Source: Nocardioides alkalitolerans (GTDB lineage: Bacteria > Actinomycetota > Actinomycetes > Propionibacteriales > Nocardioidaceae). From it: a stretch of 64,000 nt of DNA. The notes beneath the pieces were generated by a model that saw only the letters and a list, made by a program, of their open reading frames with translations, searched no databases and was not told the origin of the DNA. Shown here one piece after another: positions 40,996-50,178 of this stretch; positions within the stretch are counted from its first letter, which is position 1; every line of letters begins with the position of its first letter. The stretch is from positions 3,563,501 through 3,627,500 of the forward strand of contig CP116227.1 of assembly GCA_038184435.1 (NCBI GenBank). Reading direction: 5' to 3'. The position numbers were made by a program, and so were the translations under genes.

Positions 40996-42478
40996 GTGGC
41001 CGAGCCCGCCGCCGACCTGACCGACACCGCCATCGACCTCCCCGTCGTTCCCGCCACGCGCACCGAGCGCGACCTGCTCGGCGAGCTCGAGGTCCCGGCG
41101 GACGCCTACTGGGGCGTGCACACGGCGCGGGCGGTGGCGAACTTCCAGGTCACGGGTACGCCGATCGGTCACCACGCGGCGCTCGTCTCGGCCCTCGCGG
41201 TGGTCAAGCAGGCGTCGGCGGCCGCCAACCACGAGCTGGGCCTGCTCGACGACGAGCGGTACGAGGCGATCGTCTCGACCTGCCGGGAGATCCGCGGGGG
41301 AGCCCTCCACGGTGAGTTCGTCGTCGACATGATCCAGGGCGGCGCCGGCACCTCGACGAACATGAACGCCAACGAGGTCATCGCCAACCGCGCGCTCGAG
41401 CTGCTCGGGCACCCCAAGGGCGCCTACTCGCGGCTCCACCCGAACGACCACGTCAACCTCAGCCAGTCGACCAACGACGCCTACCCCACGGCCGTCAACG
41501 TCGCCCTGGTGACGGCGCTCGACGAGCTGCTGGCGGCGATGGTGCGGCTCGAGGCGTCGTTCGCCCGGAAGGCGGCCGAGTTCGCGACCGTCGTCAAGGT
41601 GGGCCGCACGCAGCTGCAGGACGCCGTGCCGATGACGCTTGGCCAGGAGTTCTCGGCCTTCGAGGTGATGATCGGCGAGGACCGCGCCCGGCTCGCCGAG
41701 GCGGCCACGCTGCTGCTCGAGATCAACCTCGGCGCCACGGCGATCGGCACCGGGCTCAACGCGCCGCAGGGGTACGCCGCGCTCGCCTGCGCGCACCTCG
41801 GCCGGCTGACGGGCCGTCCCTTCGTCACGGCCGCCAACCTCGTCGAGGCGACCCAGGACCCGGGCGCCTTCGTGCACCTCTCCGGGGTGCTCAAGCGCGT
41901 CGCGGTGAAGCTGTCGAAGACCTGCAACGACCTGCGGCTGCTGTCGTCCGGTCCCCGGGCCGGCTTCGGCGAGATCACGCTGCCCCCGATGCAGGCCGGG
42001 TCGAGCATCATGCCCGGGAAGGTCAACCCGGTCATCCCGGAGATGGTGAGCCAGGTGGCCTACGCGGTCATCGGCCACGACGTCACCGTCACGATGGCCG
42101 CGGAGGCGGGCCAGCTCCAGCTCAACGCCTTCGAGCCCGTCATCGTGCACGCGCTGCTGCAGAGCATCACCCAGCTCGCGGCGGCCTGCCGCACGCTGGC
42201 CGACCGCTGTGTCGACGGCATCGGGGCCAACGTCGACGTGATGGCCGCGCGGTGTGCGCGACTCGATCGGGCTGGCGACGGCGCTGAACCCGATCATCGG
42301 CTACTACGCGGCGACCGAGGTCGCCCAGCAGGCCCTGATGACCGGACGCACCGTGCCCGACATCGTGCTGGAGCGCGGCCTCCTCGACGCCGACGCGCTC
42401 GCCGAGGCGCTGCGCCCCGAGCGGCTCGCGGCCATCCCGCAGCACCCGGTCAGCCCGGAGGCGTCGACCCGTCCATGA
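40996..42478 (+). pseudogene. aspA: Aspartate ammonia-lyase, frameshifted near 42253
   Basis: The reading frame from ATG 40996 encodes a normal aspartase as far as NVDVMAAR (about residue 419). It then loses homology, while the next frame from GTG 42254 continues with VRDSIGLATALNPIIGYY to the stop at 42478. One extra base (T at about 42253 in GCGCGGTGTGCGC) explains it: the full span is 1483 nt, one more than a multiple of three. The signature GSSIMPGKVNP (335-345) and the STNDAYPTA active-site segment are intact. If corrected, 493 aa. The enzyme would convert aspartate to fumarate and ammonia. Either a sequencing indel or a recent mutation. The 3' end overlaps the antisense GntR gene by 29 nt. 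Confidence 0.88.
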
Positions 42479-43157
42479 GGGTGCTGAGCACCTGCGCGAC
42501 CTCGCGCAGGTGCTCGGCCATCCGCTCCCGCGCGCCCGCACCGTCGCCGTCCTCGATCGCCTCGAGGATGCGGCGGTGCTCTGCGTTGGAGGCCTCGCGC
42601 CGGTGGGCGACGAGGTTGACGACCTCGGACTGCTGGCTCAGCGCCTCGCGCGCATCGGCCACGACCTTGCGGAAGAGCAGGTTGCCCGACGCCTCGGCGA
42701 TGGCCGAGTGGAAGCGCGAGTCGAGCTCGGTCCACGCGTGGGGGTCCTCCTCGACGTCCATCTCCGCGGCGATGGACACGAGCGCGGCCAGCTGCTCCGG
42801 CGTACGCCGCTCCGCCGCCCACCCCGCCGACGGGACCTCGATGAACGGGCGCGCCTCCATCAGGTCGCGCGCCGAGTAGGAGCCGTAGGTGAGCTCGGGC
42901 GCCGGGGCGGTGGCCACGACGTACGTGCCGCTGCCGGTGCGCGTGCGGGTGAGGCCCAGGGCCTGCGTCGAACGGAGCGCCTCGCGCACGACGGGGCGGC
43001 TGACGCCGTAGCGCGTCGCGAGCCCGGCTTCCGCGGGCAGGCGGGTGCCGACCGGCAGCGAGCCCGACTCGATCGCGGCGCGCAGGTCGTCGAAGACAGC
43101 CTCGGCGGCGTTCTTGCGGTTGATCGCGACAGGGCGGTCGAGCCATCCCTCGGTCAT
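42450..43157 (-). CDS. GntR/FadR-type transcriptional regulator (FCD domain)
   Basis: 235 aa. N-terminal winged HTH: AAEAVFDDLRAAIESGSLPVGTRLPAEAGLATRYGVSRPVVREALRSTQALGLTRTRTGSGTYV. The C-terminal FCD domain has the metal or ligand His/Asp set in ELDSRFHSAIAEASGN and NAEHRRILEAI. It is adjacent to aspA on the opposite strand, with a 29-nt overlap of 3' ends. It probably controls the asparagine permease/asparaginase/aspartase genes through two GATCTGTnnnACAG sites at 40850-40975. The ligand may be an amino acid or dicarboxylate. Confidence 0.9.
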   Translation of the reverse strand: MTEGWLDRPVAINRKNAAEAVFDDLRAAIESGSLPVGTRLPAEAGLATRYGVSRPVVREALRSTQALGLTRTRTGSGTYVVATAPAPELTYGSYSARDLMEARPFIEVPSAGWAAERRTPEQLAALVSIAAEMDVEEDPHAWTELDSRFHSAIAEASGNLLFRKVVADAREALSQQSEVVNLVAHRREASNAEHRRILEAIEDGDGAGARERMAEHLREVAQVLSTLMDGSTPPG

Positions 43158-43190
43158 CGCACCTCCCCCTCGCCGCGCAGGTGCAGCAGC

Positions 43191-43706
43191 CTATCCCGCG
43201 TCGTCGGAGCCCACGACCAGGCGCTCGGCCCGGGACCGCCGACCCCGCCCGGCCCCGCCCCGTCGCGGGACGATCGCCGTGGCGGCGCCGAGCCCGAAGG
43301 GCGGCATGTCGACGTACCGGCTCTCGATGCCGTCGGCGGGCACGACGTACGTCTCGTGGAAGACGCCGACGTCCCCCGACGACGCGGTGGCGCGGTCGAA
43401 GGCCGCCCACGCCGCGGCGTGCCGACGGTCGCGGCGCCGGGCGTAGCGACCGAGGTCCTCGGCGCTGCGCCAGTGCTGCACCAGCATGACGACGCGGCCC
43501 GACCAGAAGCCGCGGGAGCTCAGCAGGCCGTCTTCGGGGTGCGCCTCCAGCTCGGCCAGGATCTGCGGCATCGCGCGGGTGATCGGCAGCCAGGAACGCA
43601 CGCGGTGGAGCCGGTTGATGCGCATGCCGATGAGGAAGAGGACGGTCCCGTCGCCCGGGTCGGCGACGTGCCGACCGAGCTGGGGTCCCGTTGGTGCGTC
43701 GGTCAT
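43191..43706 (-). CDS. DUF4188 domain protein
   Basis: 171 aa. It shows the DUF4188 pattern: VLFLIGMRINRLHRVRSWLPI near the N-terminus, GFWSGRVVMLVQHWRSAEDLGRYARRRDRRHAAAW in the middle (a dimeric alpha/beta-barrel-like, monooxygenase-type fold), and VGVFHETYVV and RYVDMPPFGLG at the end. The last 25 residues are a basic low-complexity tail. Related proteins occur near monooxygenases; it is divergent from the alkane hydroxylase gene here. Activity is unknown. It lies 33 nt beyond the GntR start on the same strand. Confidence 0.78.
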   Translation of the reverse strand: MTDAPTGPQLGRHVADPGDGTVLFLIGMRINRLHRVRSWLPITRAMPQILAELEAHPEDGLLSSRGFWSGRVVMLVQHWRSAEDLGRYARRRDRRHAAAWAAFDRATASSGDVGVFHETYVVPADGIESRYVDMPPFGLGAATAIVPRRGGAGRGRRSRAERLVVGSDDAG

Positions 43707-43755
43707 CTCGTCTCCGTTCCGGTGCGGGCGTGCCCCGAGCGTGACAGAGGTGGCG

Positions 43756-43813
43756 ACGCTTTACATTTCGCCATCTCTTGTCAAACGCTTTACATCTCCC
43801 TATGGTTTGTCAA
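43756..43813. repeat. Two 29-bp direct repeats in the alkB promoter region
   Basis: Units start at 43756 and 43785 with ACGCTTTACAT and end TTGTCAA; a third partial unit begins at 43814 with ACGC. The periodicity is exactly 29 bp. They cover the promoter of the alkane hydroxylase gene and are probable repeated regulator sites. Confidence 0.7.
43778..43806 (+). promoter_or_regulatory. alkB promoter with overlapping operator palindrome
   Basis: A -35 box TTGTCA (43778-43783) and a -10 box TATGGT (43801-43806) are separated by 17 nt. The imperfect palindrome TGTCAAACGCTTTACA (12 of 16 positions symmetric) covers the spacer. A start point near 43813 would give a leader of about 45 nt, supporting ATG 43859 as the gene start. 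The TetR-type protein at 48961-49566 is a candidate binder. Confidence 0.55.
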
Positions 43814-43858
43814 ACGCCCGACGTGAGCGGGGCCACACGACAGCAAGGGAGCCGGCGG

Positions 43859-45364
43859 ATGGCAGACGTGGAGAGGGTGGCGGGCACGGTGCCCGCCGGC
43901 TCGACGGAGCAGTGGAAGGACCGCAAGCGCTACCTGTGGCTGATCGGTCTGGTCGTGCCGTCCCTGGCGTTCGTCGCCATCGGCATGTGGGCGCTGACCG
44001 GCTGGGGCGTCTGGCTCTGGCTCGGCCCCGTCGTCATCCTCGGCATCGTCCCGGCGATCGACCTGATGACCGGGCTCGACCGCTCCAACCCGCCGGACGA
44101 CGTCATCGAGCAGCTGGAGCAGGACCGCTACTACCGCTGGATCACCTACCTGTTCCTCCCCATCCAGTACGCCGGGTTCATCGCCGCGATGTGGATGGTC
44201 GCGGGCGGTGAGGTGTTCGGCCAGACCCTCGCGACGTGGGAGAAGGTCGGCATCGCGATCTCGATCGGCTGCATCGGCGGCATCGGCATCAACACGGCGC
44301 ACGAGCTGGGCCACAAGAAGGAGGCCAACGAGCGCTGGCTCTCCAAGGTCGCGCTCGCGCAGAGCTTCTACGGCCACTTCTACATCGAGCACAACCGCGG
44401 CCACCACGTGCGCGTCGCGACCCCGGAGGACCCGGCGAGCTCGCGGATGGGGGAGACCTTCTACCGCTTCTGGCCGCGCACGGTCATCGGCTCGCTGCGC
44501 AGTGCCTGGGAGCTCGAGGCGAAGCGCTACCGCCGCAAGGGCACCCACCCGTTCCACCTCGGCAACGACGTGCTCAACGCGTGGGTCATGTCGGCCGTGC
44601 TCTGGGCCGCGCTCGTGGCGTGGCTGGGGATCGGGATCCTGCCGTACCTCGTCGTCCAGGCCGTCGTGGGCTTCTCGCTGCTGGAGGTCGTCAACTACCT
44701 CGAGCACTACGGGATGCTCCGCCAGAAGGTCGGCCGCGCCGGCAAGGAGCGCTACGAGCGGGTGCTGCCCCAGCACTCGTGGAACTCCAACAACATCGCC
44801 ACCAACGTGCTGCTCTACCACCTGCAGCGCCACAGCGACCACCACGCCAACCCGACGCGGCGCTACCAGACGCTGCGGGACTTCGAGGAGTCCCCGGTGC
44901 TCCCGACCGGGTACGCCGGCATGATCGTGCTCGCCGCCGTGCCGCCCCTGTGGCGTCGGGTGATGGACGAGCGGGTGCTGCGCCACGTCGACGGCGACCT
45001 CGACCGCATCAACGTCCAGCCCGGCAAGCGCGACTGGGTCGAGAGGAAGTACGGCGCGCGGGCCGCCGCCATCCGCGCCGAGGTGCAGGACCGGATCGCC
45101 GCCGAGGCCGCGCTCGAGGACGCGACGCGCGTGGAGATCGAGGGCCTCGACGAGGTGCTGGCCGCGCAGTGCCCCGGGTGCGCGTACGTCTACACGGTCG
45201 CGGCGGGCGAGGAGCGCGAGGGCTTCGCGGCCGGCACGGCCTGGGCGGACGTGCCCGACGACTGGACCTGTCCCGACTGCGGGGTGCGCGACAAGGTCGA
45301 CTTCGTGCCGGTCGACCCGGACGCGCTCGACGCGGGGAGCACGACGACGAGGAGCGTGGCATGA
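43859..45364 (+). CDS. alkB: Alkane 1-monooxygenase fused to rubredoxin
   Basis: 501 aa from ATG 43859, which follows AAGGGAG; upstream in-frame TTG (43778) overlaps the promoter. The di-iron histidine boxes are present: HELGH (148-152), HNRGHH (178-183), LQRHSDHH (322-329), and NYLEHYG (279-285). Six membrane helices precede and surround them. Residues 430-485 are a rubredoxin domain with Cys438, Cys441, Cys471 and Cys474. It hydroxylates the terminal carbon of n-alkanes. Such fusions are known in actinobacteria. It overlaps the ferredoxin gene by 4 nt, with a reductase gene after that. Confidence 0.95.
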   Translation: MADVERVAGTVPAGSTEQWKDRKRYLWLIGLVVPSLAFVAIGMWALTGWGVWLWLGPVVILGIVPAIDLMTGLDRSNPPDDVIEQLEQDRYYRWITYLFLPIQYAGFIAAMWMVAGGEVFGQTLATWEKVGIAISIGCIGGIGINTAHELGHKKEANERWLSKVALAQSFYGHFYIEHNRGHHVRVATPEDPASSRMGETFYRFWPRTVIGSLRSAWELEAKRYRRKGTHPFHLGNDVLNAWVMSAVLWAALVAWLGIGILPYLVVQAVVGFSLLEVVNYLEHYGMLRQKVGRAGKERYERVLPQHSWNSNNIATNVLLYHLQRHSDHHANPTRRYQTLRDFEESPVLPTGYAGMIVLAAVPPLWRRVMDERVLRHVDGDLDRINVQPGKRDWVERKYGARAAAIRAEVQDRIAAEAALEDATRVEIEGLDEVLAAQCPGCAYVYTVAAGEEREGFAAGTAWADVPDDWTCPDCGVRDKVDFVPVDPDALDAGSTTTRSVA

Positions 45365-45552
45365 GGATCGTGGCGGACCTGGGCACGTGCGAGGGCCTCG
45401 GCATGTGCGAGGCCATGGCGCCCGACTTCTTCGAGGTCGGGGAGGACGGGGTGGTCGAGGTGCTCGACGCCGAGCCCGGCGAGGAGCACCGCACCGACCT
45501 GACCGCCGCCGTCGACGCGTGCCCCGTGCTGGCGCTCGCGCTGCAGGGGTGA
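45361..45552 (+). CDS. 3Fe-4S-type ferredoxin
   Basis: 63 aa from ATG 45361, overlapping the alkB stop. Three cysteines remain (Cys10, Cys16, Cys54) in GTCEGLGMCEAMAPDFF and DACPVLAL, the CxxxxxC...CP pattern of 3Fe-4S ferredoxins that serve cytochromes P450. It is unusual next to an AlkB that already has a rubredoxin domain. It may carry electrons from the following reductase to AlkB or to another oxygenase. Confidence 0.88.
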   Translation: MRIVADLGTCEGLGMCEAMAPDFFEVGEDGVVEVLDAEPGEEHRTDLTAAVDACPVLALALQG

Positions 45553-45562
45553 GGATGGCCGC

Positions 45563-46840
45563 ATGAGCGTGGAGCGGCTGGTCGTGGTCGGGGCGTCGCT
45601 GGCGGGCCTGCGGGCCGTGGAGGCGGCCCGCCGCGCCGGGTACGACGGGGAGCTCGTGCTCGTCGGCGACGAGGTCCACGCGCCGTACGACCGCCCGCCC
45701 TTGTCGAAGGCGTTCCTCGACCCCGACGGCGAGCGCGGGGCGGGCCGGGTGATGGAGCTGCGCACCGCGGAGGCGCTGCGCGACGAGCTGCGGGTCGACC
45801 TCCGGCTGGGGACGCGGGCCACCGGTCTCGACACGGCGGCCCGGGAGGTGCTGCTCGGCGACGAGCGGGTGCCCTACGACGCGCTCGTGATCGCAACCGG
45901 GTCGGTGCCGCGGTGGTTGCCGGGCACCGACCCGGGCGGTCCCGACGGTCCGCTCGAGGGCGTCACGCAGCTCCGTACCGTCGACGACGCCCGGCGGGTG
46001 CGGGACGCGCTCGAGGCGGGGCAGCGGATCGTCGTCGTCGGGGCCGGGTTCATCGGCTCGGAGGTGGCGTCGGCCGCCCGCAAGCGGGGCCTCCCGGTGA
46101 CCGTCGTCGAGGCGCTCGACGTGCCACTGACGCGGTCCGTCGGAGCCGAGGTGGGCGTCGCCTGCGTCGGGCTCCACCGCGCTGCGGGCACCGATCTCCG
46201 CCTCGGCGTGGGCGTGGCCGGGCTCGACGAGGAGACGCCGGACGGGCGGCGGCGGGTGCGCGCCGTACGGCTCACCGACGGCACCACGCTGCCCGCCGAC
46301 CTCGTCGTGCTGGGCATCGGCGTGCGCCCCGCGACGGACTGGCTCGAGGGCAGCGGCGTCGCGCTCCACGACGGCGACCGCGGCGTGCTCGTCGACGCGA
46401 CGATGGCGACGAACGTGCCGGGGGTGTGGGCCGCGGGCGACGTCGCGCACGTCGAGAACCCGCTCTTCGACGGCGAGCAGCACCGCCTCGAGCACTGGAC
46501 GAACGCCGCCGACCACGGCGCCGCGGCGGCGCGCCACGCGCTCGACCCGGCGGCGGCGGAGCCGGTCGTGACGGTGCCGTACTTCTGGTCGGACTGGTAC
46601 GGCCACCGGCTCCAGTTCGTCGGCACCCCGCGGGCCGAGGAGGCGCGCGTCGTCGTCGACGACCTCGCGACGGGCGGGGGACTCGTGGTGCTCTACCGGC
46701 GCGAGGACCGCGTCGTCGGGGCCTTCGTCGTGGACCTGCCGCGCGTCGTCATGAAGCTCCGGCGGCGTGTGCTCGACCGCGGTCCGTGGGAGGAGGCGGT
46801 GGCGTTCGCGACGGATGCGGGGACGCCCGCGTCCCGCTAG
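45563..46840 (+). CDS. FAD-dependent ferredoxin/rubredoxin reductase
   Basis: 425 aa. The FAD dinucleotide fold starts VVVGASLAGLRAVEAAR (7-23), the NAD fold is IVVVGAGFIGSEVASAARKRG (about 155-175), and the FAD-binding GVWAAGDVAHVENPLF is at about 290-305. The C-terminal domain fits ferredoxin-NAD reductases of the BphA4/PdR type. It should pass electrons from NADH to the ferredoxin and rubredoxin of the alkane hydroxylase. Its last 92 nt overlap the antisense acyltransferase gene. Confidence 0.92.
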   Translation: MSVERLVVVGASLAGLRAVEAARRAGYDGELVLVGDEVHAPYDRPPLSKAFLDPDGERGAGRVMELRTAEALRDELRVDLRLGTRATGLDTAAREVLLGDERVPYDALVIATGSVPRWLPGTDPGGPDGPLEGVTQLRTVDDARRVRDALEAGQRIVVVGAGFIGSEVASAARKRGLPVTVVEALDVPLTRSVGAEVGVACVGLHRAAGTDLRLGVGVAGLDEETPDGRRRVRAVRLTDGTTLPADLVVLGIGVRPATDWLEGSGVALHDGDRGVLVDATMATNVPGVWAAGDVAHVENPLFDGEQHRLEHWTNAADHGAAAARHALDPAAAEPVVTVPYFWSDWYGHRLQFVGTPRAEEARVVVDDLATGGGLVVLYRREDRVVGAFVVDLPRVVMKLRRRVLDRGPWEEAVAFATDAGTPASR

Positions 46841-48903
46841 TGGCGTAGACCTCCAGCTCGGCCAGGCGCTCGGCCACGGCGGGCTCGATCACGCGCTGGT
46901 AGGCCTGCGTCATGTGCACGAGGTCGTTCTTCACCGGCGTCGTGCCGACGAACGCGGGGCAGCGCTCCTCGGCGCAGAACCAGTCGCGGCTGTCGACGTA
47001 GGTCGCGTCGAGGTCGGCGGCGAGCGCCACCTCCGCCGCGGCCATCGCCTCCCACGACGCAGTCACCCGGCCCTCGCAGTCGGCGGGGGAGGAGACGCGG
47101 CTCCAGCAGTCGGCGACGTTCACGTCGGACGGCGGCGGCGCGAGGAGCACCACGTGGCCGACCGCGTCGAGCAGCGGCTCCACCTCGGTCGCCGTGCTCG
47201 TGCGCCACTCCTCGGGCGTCATCGGCACGCGCTTGCCGATGACGGGCCGGGGGACGTACATGTTCGCGACGACCAGCACGTCGGGGCGGAGCTCCCGGAT
47301 CGCGTCGGCCGCCAGCTCCTTGCGGTGCTCGCAGCCCGCCACGACGTCGGCGTCGGGGTGGGCGCGCACCTTGTCGGTGAACGCGCAGCCGAAGGCGCCG
47401 AGCGCCGTGAGTCTCCAGCCGTCCGGCAGGGTGTCGCGCAGGGTCACGACGTAGGACAGGGAGATGGAGTCGCCGACGACGACCACCCGCCGGTCTGCGT
47501 CGTCCGCGCCCCAGGTGCAGCCGGGGACGTCGACGTACTCGATCTGCCCGCAGCGGTCGACGTCCGCGGGCACGTCCTCCTGCGCGATCGCCTCGTCCAC
47601 GCCGGGGGACAGGTCGTCGGGCCAGTCCCCGGTCGCCAGCGCGACGCGGATGGAGGTCTGGAGGTCGGCGACGGCGGGGGAGTACGTCGCGGCCGTCAGC
47701 GCCCGGATCTCCGCGACCTCGGCGGCGTCCGGCGTCGAGCCGCTGCTGCCCGGCTGCAGCGCCACCACGGTGGTCGTGGCGGCGACGAGCACCGTCGTGA
47801 CGGCACCGGCGAGGCCGTAGCGGCTCCGCAACCGCGGGCGCGTCCAGCGCGCATGGCGCAGGGGGTCCTCGACGAGGTGGTACGACGCGGCGGCGAGCAC
47901 GAAGCACAGCAGCGCCAGGCCGGCGAGCGCTGCCGGGGCGTCCCCGACGAGCGGCACGCCGAGCACGATCACCGGGAGGTGCCAGAGGTACAGCGCGTAG
48001 GACAGGTCGCCGACGCACCGGCTCAGCGGGTTCGTCAGCGGCCACAGCCACTGCTGCTGGCGGTCCGGGTCGGTGTGGGTGCCGGCCGCCAGCACCAGCA
48101 GGGCGCCGACGACGGGCAGGAGCGCGCCGGGCGCGGGGAACGCGGTGCTCGGCGCGACCCCCGCCGATCGACACGACGATGCAGACGAGACCGACCCAGG
48201 ACAGCAGCGGCCGCAGCCGGTCGGGCAGGCGGGTGCAGGCACCGGCGGCGACGGCCAGCAGCGCGCCCGCGGCGAGCTCCCAGGCCCGGGCGGCGGTGGA
48301 GAAGTACGCCGCGGCCGGCGCCGTCGTCGTCACGTGGAGGGCCCAGGCGAGGGAGCCGGCGGCCAGGACCACCACGGTGGCGCCCAGGGCCCGACGGGCG
48401 CGGTCCGGCGTCGTACGGCGCGCCGCGAGCCCCAGCACCACGGCGAGGAGCGCCGGCCAGGCGACGTAGAACTGCTCCTCGACCGCGAGCGACCAGAAGT
48501 GCTGGAGCGGGGAGGGCGGGCCGTCGGCGCTGAAGTAGTCGACCGCCTCGGCGGCGACGTGCCAGTTGCCGGCGAACACCAGCGCCCAGGCGGCGTCGAC
48601 GGACGTGTCGCGGGCCCGCGCGGCGCCGAGGACGAGGCCGCTGGCCCCGACGGTCACCGCGAGCACGAGCACCGCGGCCGGGAGGAGGCGGCGGGCTCGG
48701 CGGGCGTAGAAGGACCGGAACGAGATCGCGCCGGTGCGCTCGTGCTCGCGGAGCAGCAGGCCGGTGATGAGGAAGCCGGAGACGACGAAGAAGACGTCGA
48801 CGCCGACGAACCCGCCCGCGGGCCGACCCGCCAGGTGGTGGGCGACGACGGCGAGCACCGCGAGGGCCCGGAGGCCCTGGATGTCGTGCCGCGCTGCCGT
48901 CAC
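46749..48903 (-). pseudogene. Acyltransferase 3/SGNH-domain protein, frameshifted near 48160
   Basis: From ATG 48903 the frame encodes a membrane acyltransferase (MTAARHDIQGLRALAVLAVV, VGVDVFFVVSGFLITG, FWSLAVEEQFYVAWP) up to about residue 247. It then degenerates, while the neighbouring frame continues with GVAPSTAFPAPG, four more helices, and an SGNH hydrolase domain (VVVVGDSISLSYV, Ser nucleophile; DLVHMT near the end). A run of five C on the plus strand (48158-48162) is the likely site: the span of 2155 nt is one over a multiple of three. If corrected, about 717 aa, an OafA-type O-acetyltransferase for surface glycans. The predicted C-terminus overlaps the antisense reductase gene by 92 nt. 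Confidence 0.85.
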
Positions 48904-48948
48904 GGGGTAGTGCTACCAGGCCGGGCGCTCCGGCGTCCGGACTATCAC

Positions 48949-48954
48949 TAGGAT
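48949..48954 (+). promoter_or_regulatory. -10-like box TAGGAT for a leaderless tetR
   Basis: TAGGAT ends 6 nt before ATG 48961, with no ribosome site between. Typical leaderless spacing. Confidence 0.5.
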
Positions 48955-48960
48955 CGACCC

Positions 48961-49566
48961 ATGGCCGCGGAGCAGATCGGGGAGCCCGCCGCGCCGGGGG
49001 AGCCGCTCACCCTGCGCGACCGGATCCTCGACGCCGCGACCCTGCTGACCGGCCGCGACGGCTGGGGCAAGGTCACGATGGCGCGCCTCGCGGCCGAGGT
49101 GGGCGTCAGTCGCCAGACCGTCTACAACGAGGTGGGCGGCAAGCCGGACCTGGCCGAGGCGATGGTGCTCAACGAGCTCGCGCGCTTCCTCGCGGAGGTC
49201 GACCGGGCCTTCGACGCGCACCCCGCCGACATCCTCGACGCGCTGCGCACGGCGTGCCGCGGCATCCTCGAGCTGGCGCAGGACAACGAGCTGCTCCACG
49301 CGGTCGTGTCCGCCACCCACGGTGCCGAGACGGAGCTCCTGCCGCTGCTCACCACCCACGCGCAGTCACTGCTGGCGACGGCGAGCGCCGTCCTCCTCGA
49401 CCGGGTGACGGCCTACGAGATCGACCTGCCGCCGGCCCAGCTCGCGGCGAGCGTCGACGTCATCGTGCGCACGGTGCTCAGCCACGTCATGCAGCCCGGC
49501 GGTCCGCCGGAGGAGACCGCCGAGACGCTCGTCTGGATCGCCGGCCGCGTGCTGGGGCGGGCATGA
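48961..49566 (+). CDS. TetR family regulator (alkane cluster, AlkX/AlkU-like)
   Basis: 201 aa. The HTH is VTMARLAAEVGVSRQTVYNEVGGKPDLAEAM; the Tyr-Asn-Glu recognition end resembles TetR regulators that follow alkB-rubAB in actinobacteria. The C-terminal domain is helical and ligand-binding. It lies downstream of the alkane hydroxylase operon, separated from it by the antisense acyltransferase. It may bind the palindrome in the alkB promoter (43779-43794). It overlaps the pyroglutamyl peptidase ATG by 4 nt. Confidence 0.85.
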   Translation: MAAEQIGEPAAPGEPLTLRDRILDAATLLTGRDGWGKVTMARLAAEVGVSRQTVYNEVGGKPDLAEAMVLNELARFLAEVDRAFDAHPADILDALRTACRGILELAQDNELLHAVVSATHGAETELLPLLTTHAQSLLATASAVLLDRVTAYEIDLPPAQLAASVDVIVRTVLSHVMQPGGPPEETAETLVWIAGRVLGRA

Positions 49567-50174
49567 CCGTGCTCGTCACCGGGTTCGAGCCCTTCGCCGG
49601 TGACCCCGACAACCCGTCGGGCGACGTGCTGCCGCTCCTGGTCGAGGCCTGGCCCGGCCCGGAGCCCCTGGTGACCGCCGTGCTGCCCGTGGAGTTCGGC
49701 ACGGCCGGCGACCGGGTCGCTGCGCTCGTCGCCGAGCACGAGCCGTCGCTCGTCGTCGCCCTCGGCCTCGCCGGAGGTCGCCGCGGCGTGACGCCCGAGC
49801 GGGTCGCGGTGAACCTCGACGACGCGCGCATCCCCGACAACGCCGGCGCCCGACCGCGCGACCTCCCGGTCGTGGCGGGTGCGCCCGCGGCGTACTTCTC
49901 CACCCTGCCGGTGAAGGCCGCCACCGCGGCGCTGCGCGGGGCGGGCGTGCCCGCCAACCTGTCGCACACGGCCGGGAGCTTCGTCTGCAACCACGTCTTC
50001 TTCCGGCTGCAGCACCTGCTCGCGGGCAGCGGGGTGCCCTCGGGGTTCGTGCACGTGGCGACGACCGACGTGGTGACGCTGCCGGACCTGGCCCGCGGGC
50101 TGGCCGCGATGCTCCGCGCCGTCCTCGACCACGACGGCCCCGACCTCCCCACCGTGGGCGGGATCGTCGACTGA
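49563..50174 (+). CDS. pcp: Pyroglutamyl-peptidase I
   Basis: 203 aa from ATG 49563, coupled to the tetR gene. The N-terminus VLVTGFEPFAGDPDNPS is the family signature. The catalytic set is in GLAGGRRGVTPERVAVN (the expected Glu position is replaced by Ala-Gly context, but the downstream ERVAVN is conserved), Cys in GSFVCNHVFF (near 143), and His in GFVHV (near 165). It removes N-terminal pyroglutamate from peptides. Normal length. A nested inverted repeat follows the stop. Confidence 0.88.
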   Translation: MTVLVTGFEPFAGDPDNPSGDVLPLLVEAWPGPEPLVTAVLPVEFGTAGDRVAALVAEHEPSLVVALGLAGGRRGVTPERVAVNLDDARIPDNAGARPRDLPVVAGAPAAYFSTLPVKAATAALRGAGVPANLSHTAGSFVCNHVFFRLQHLLAGSGVPSGFVHVATTDVVTLPDLARGLAAMLRAVLDHDGPDLPTVGGIVD

Positions 50175-50178
50175 GCCT

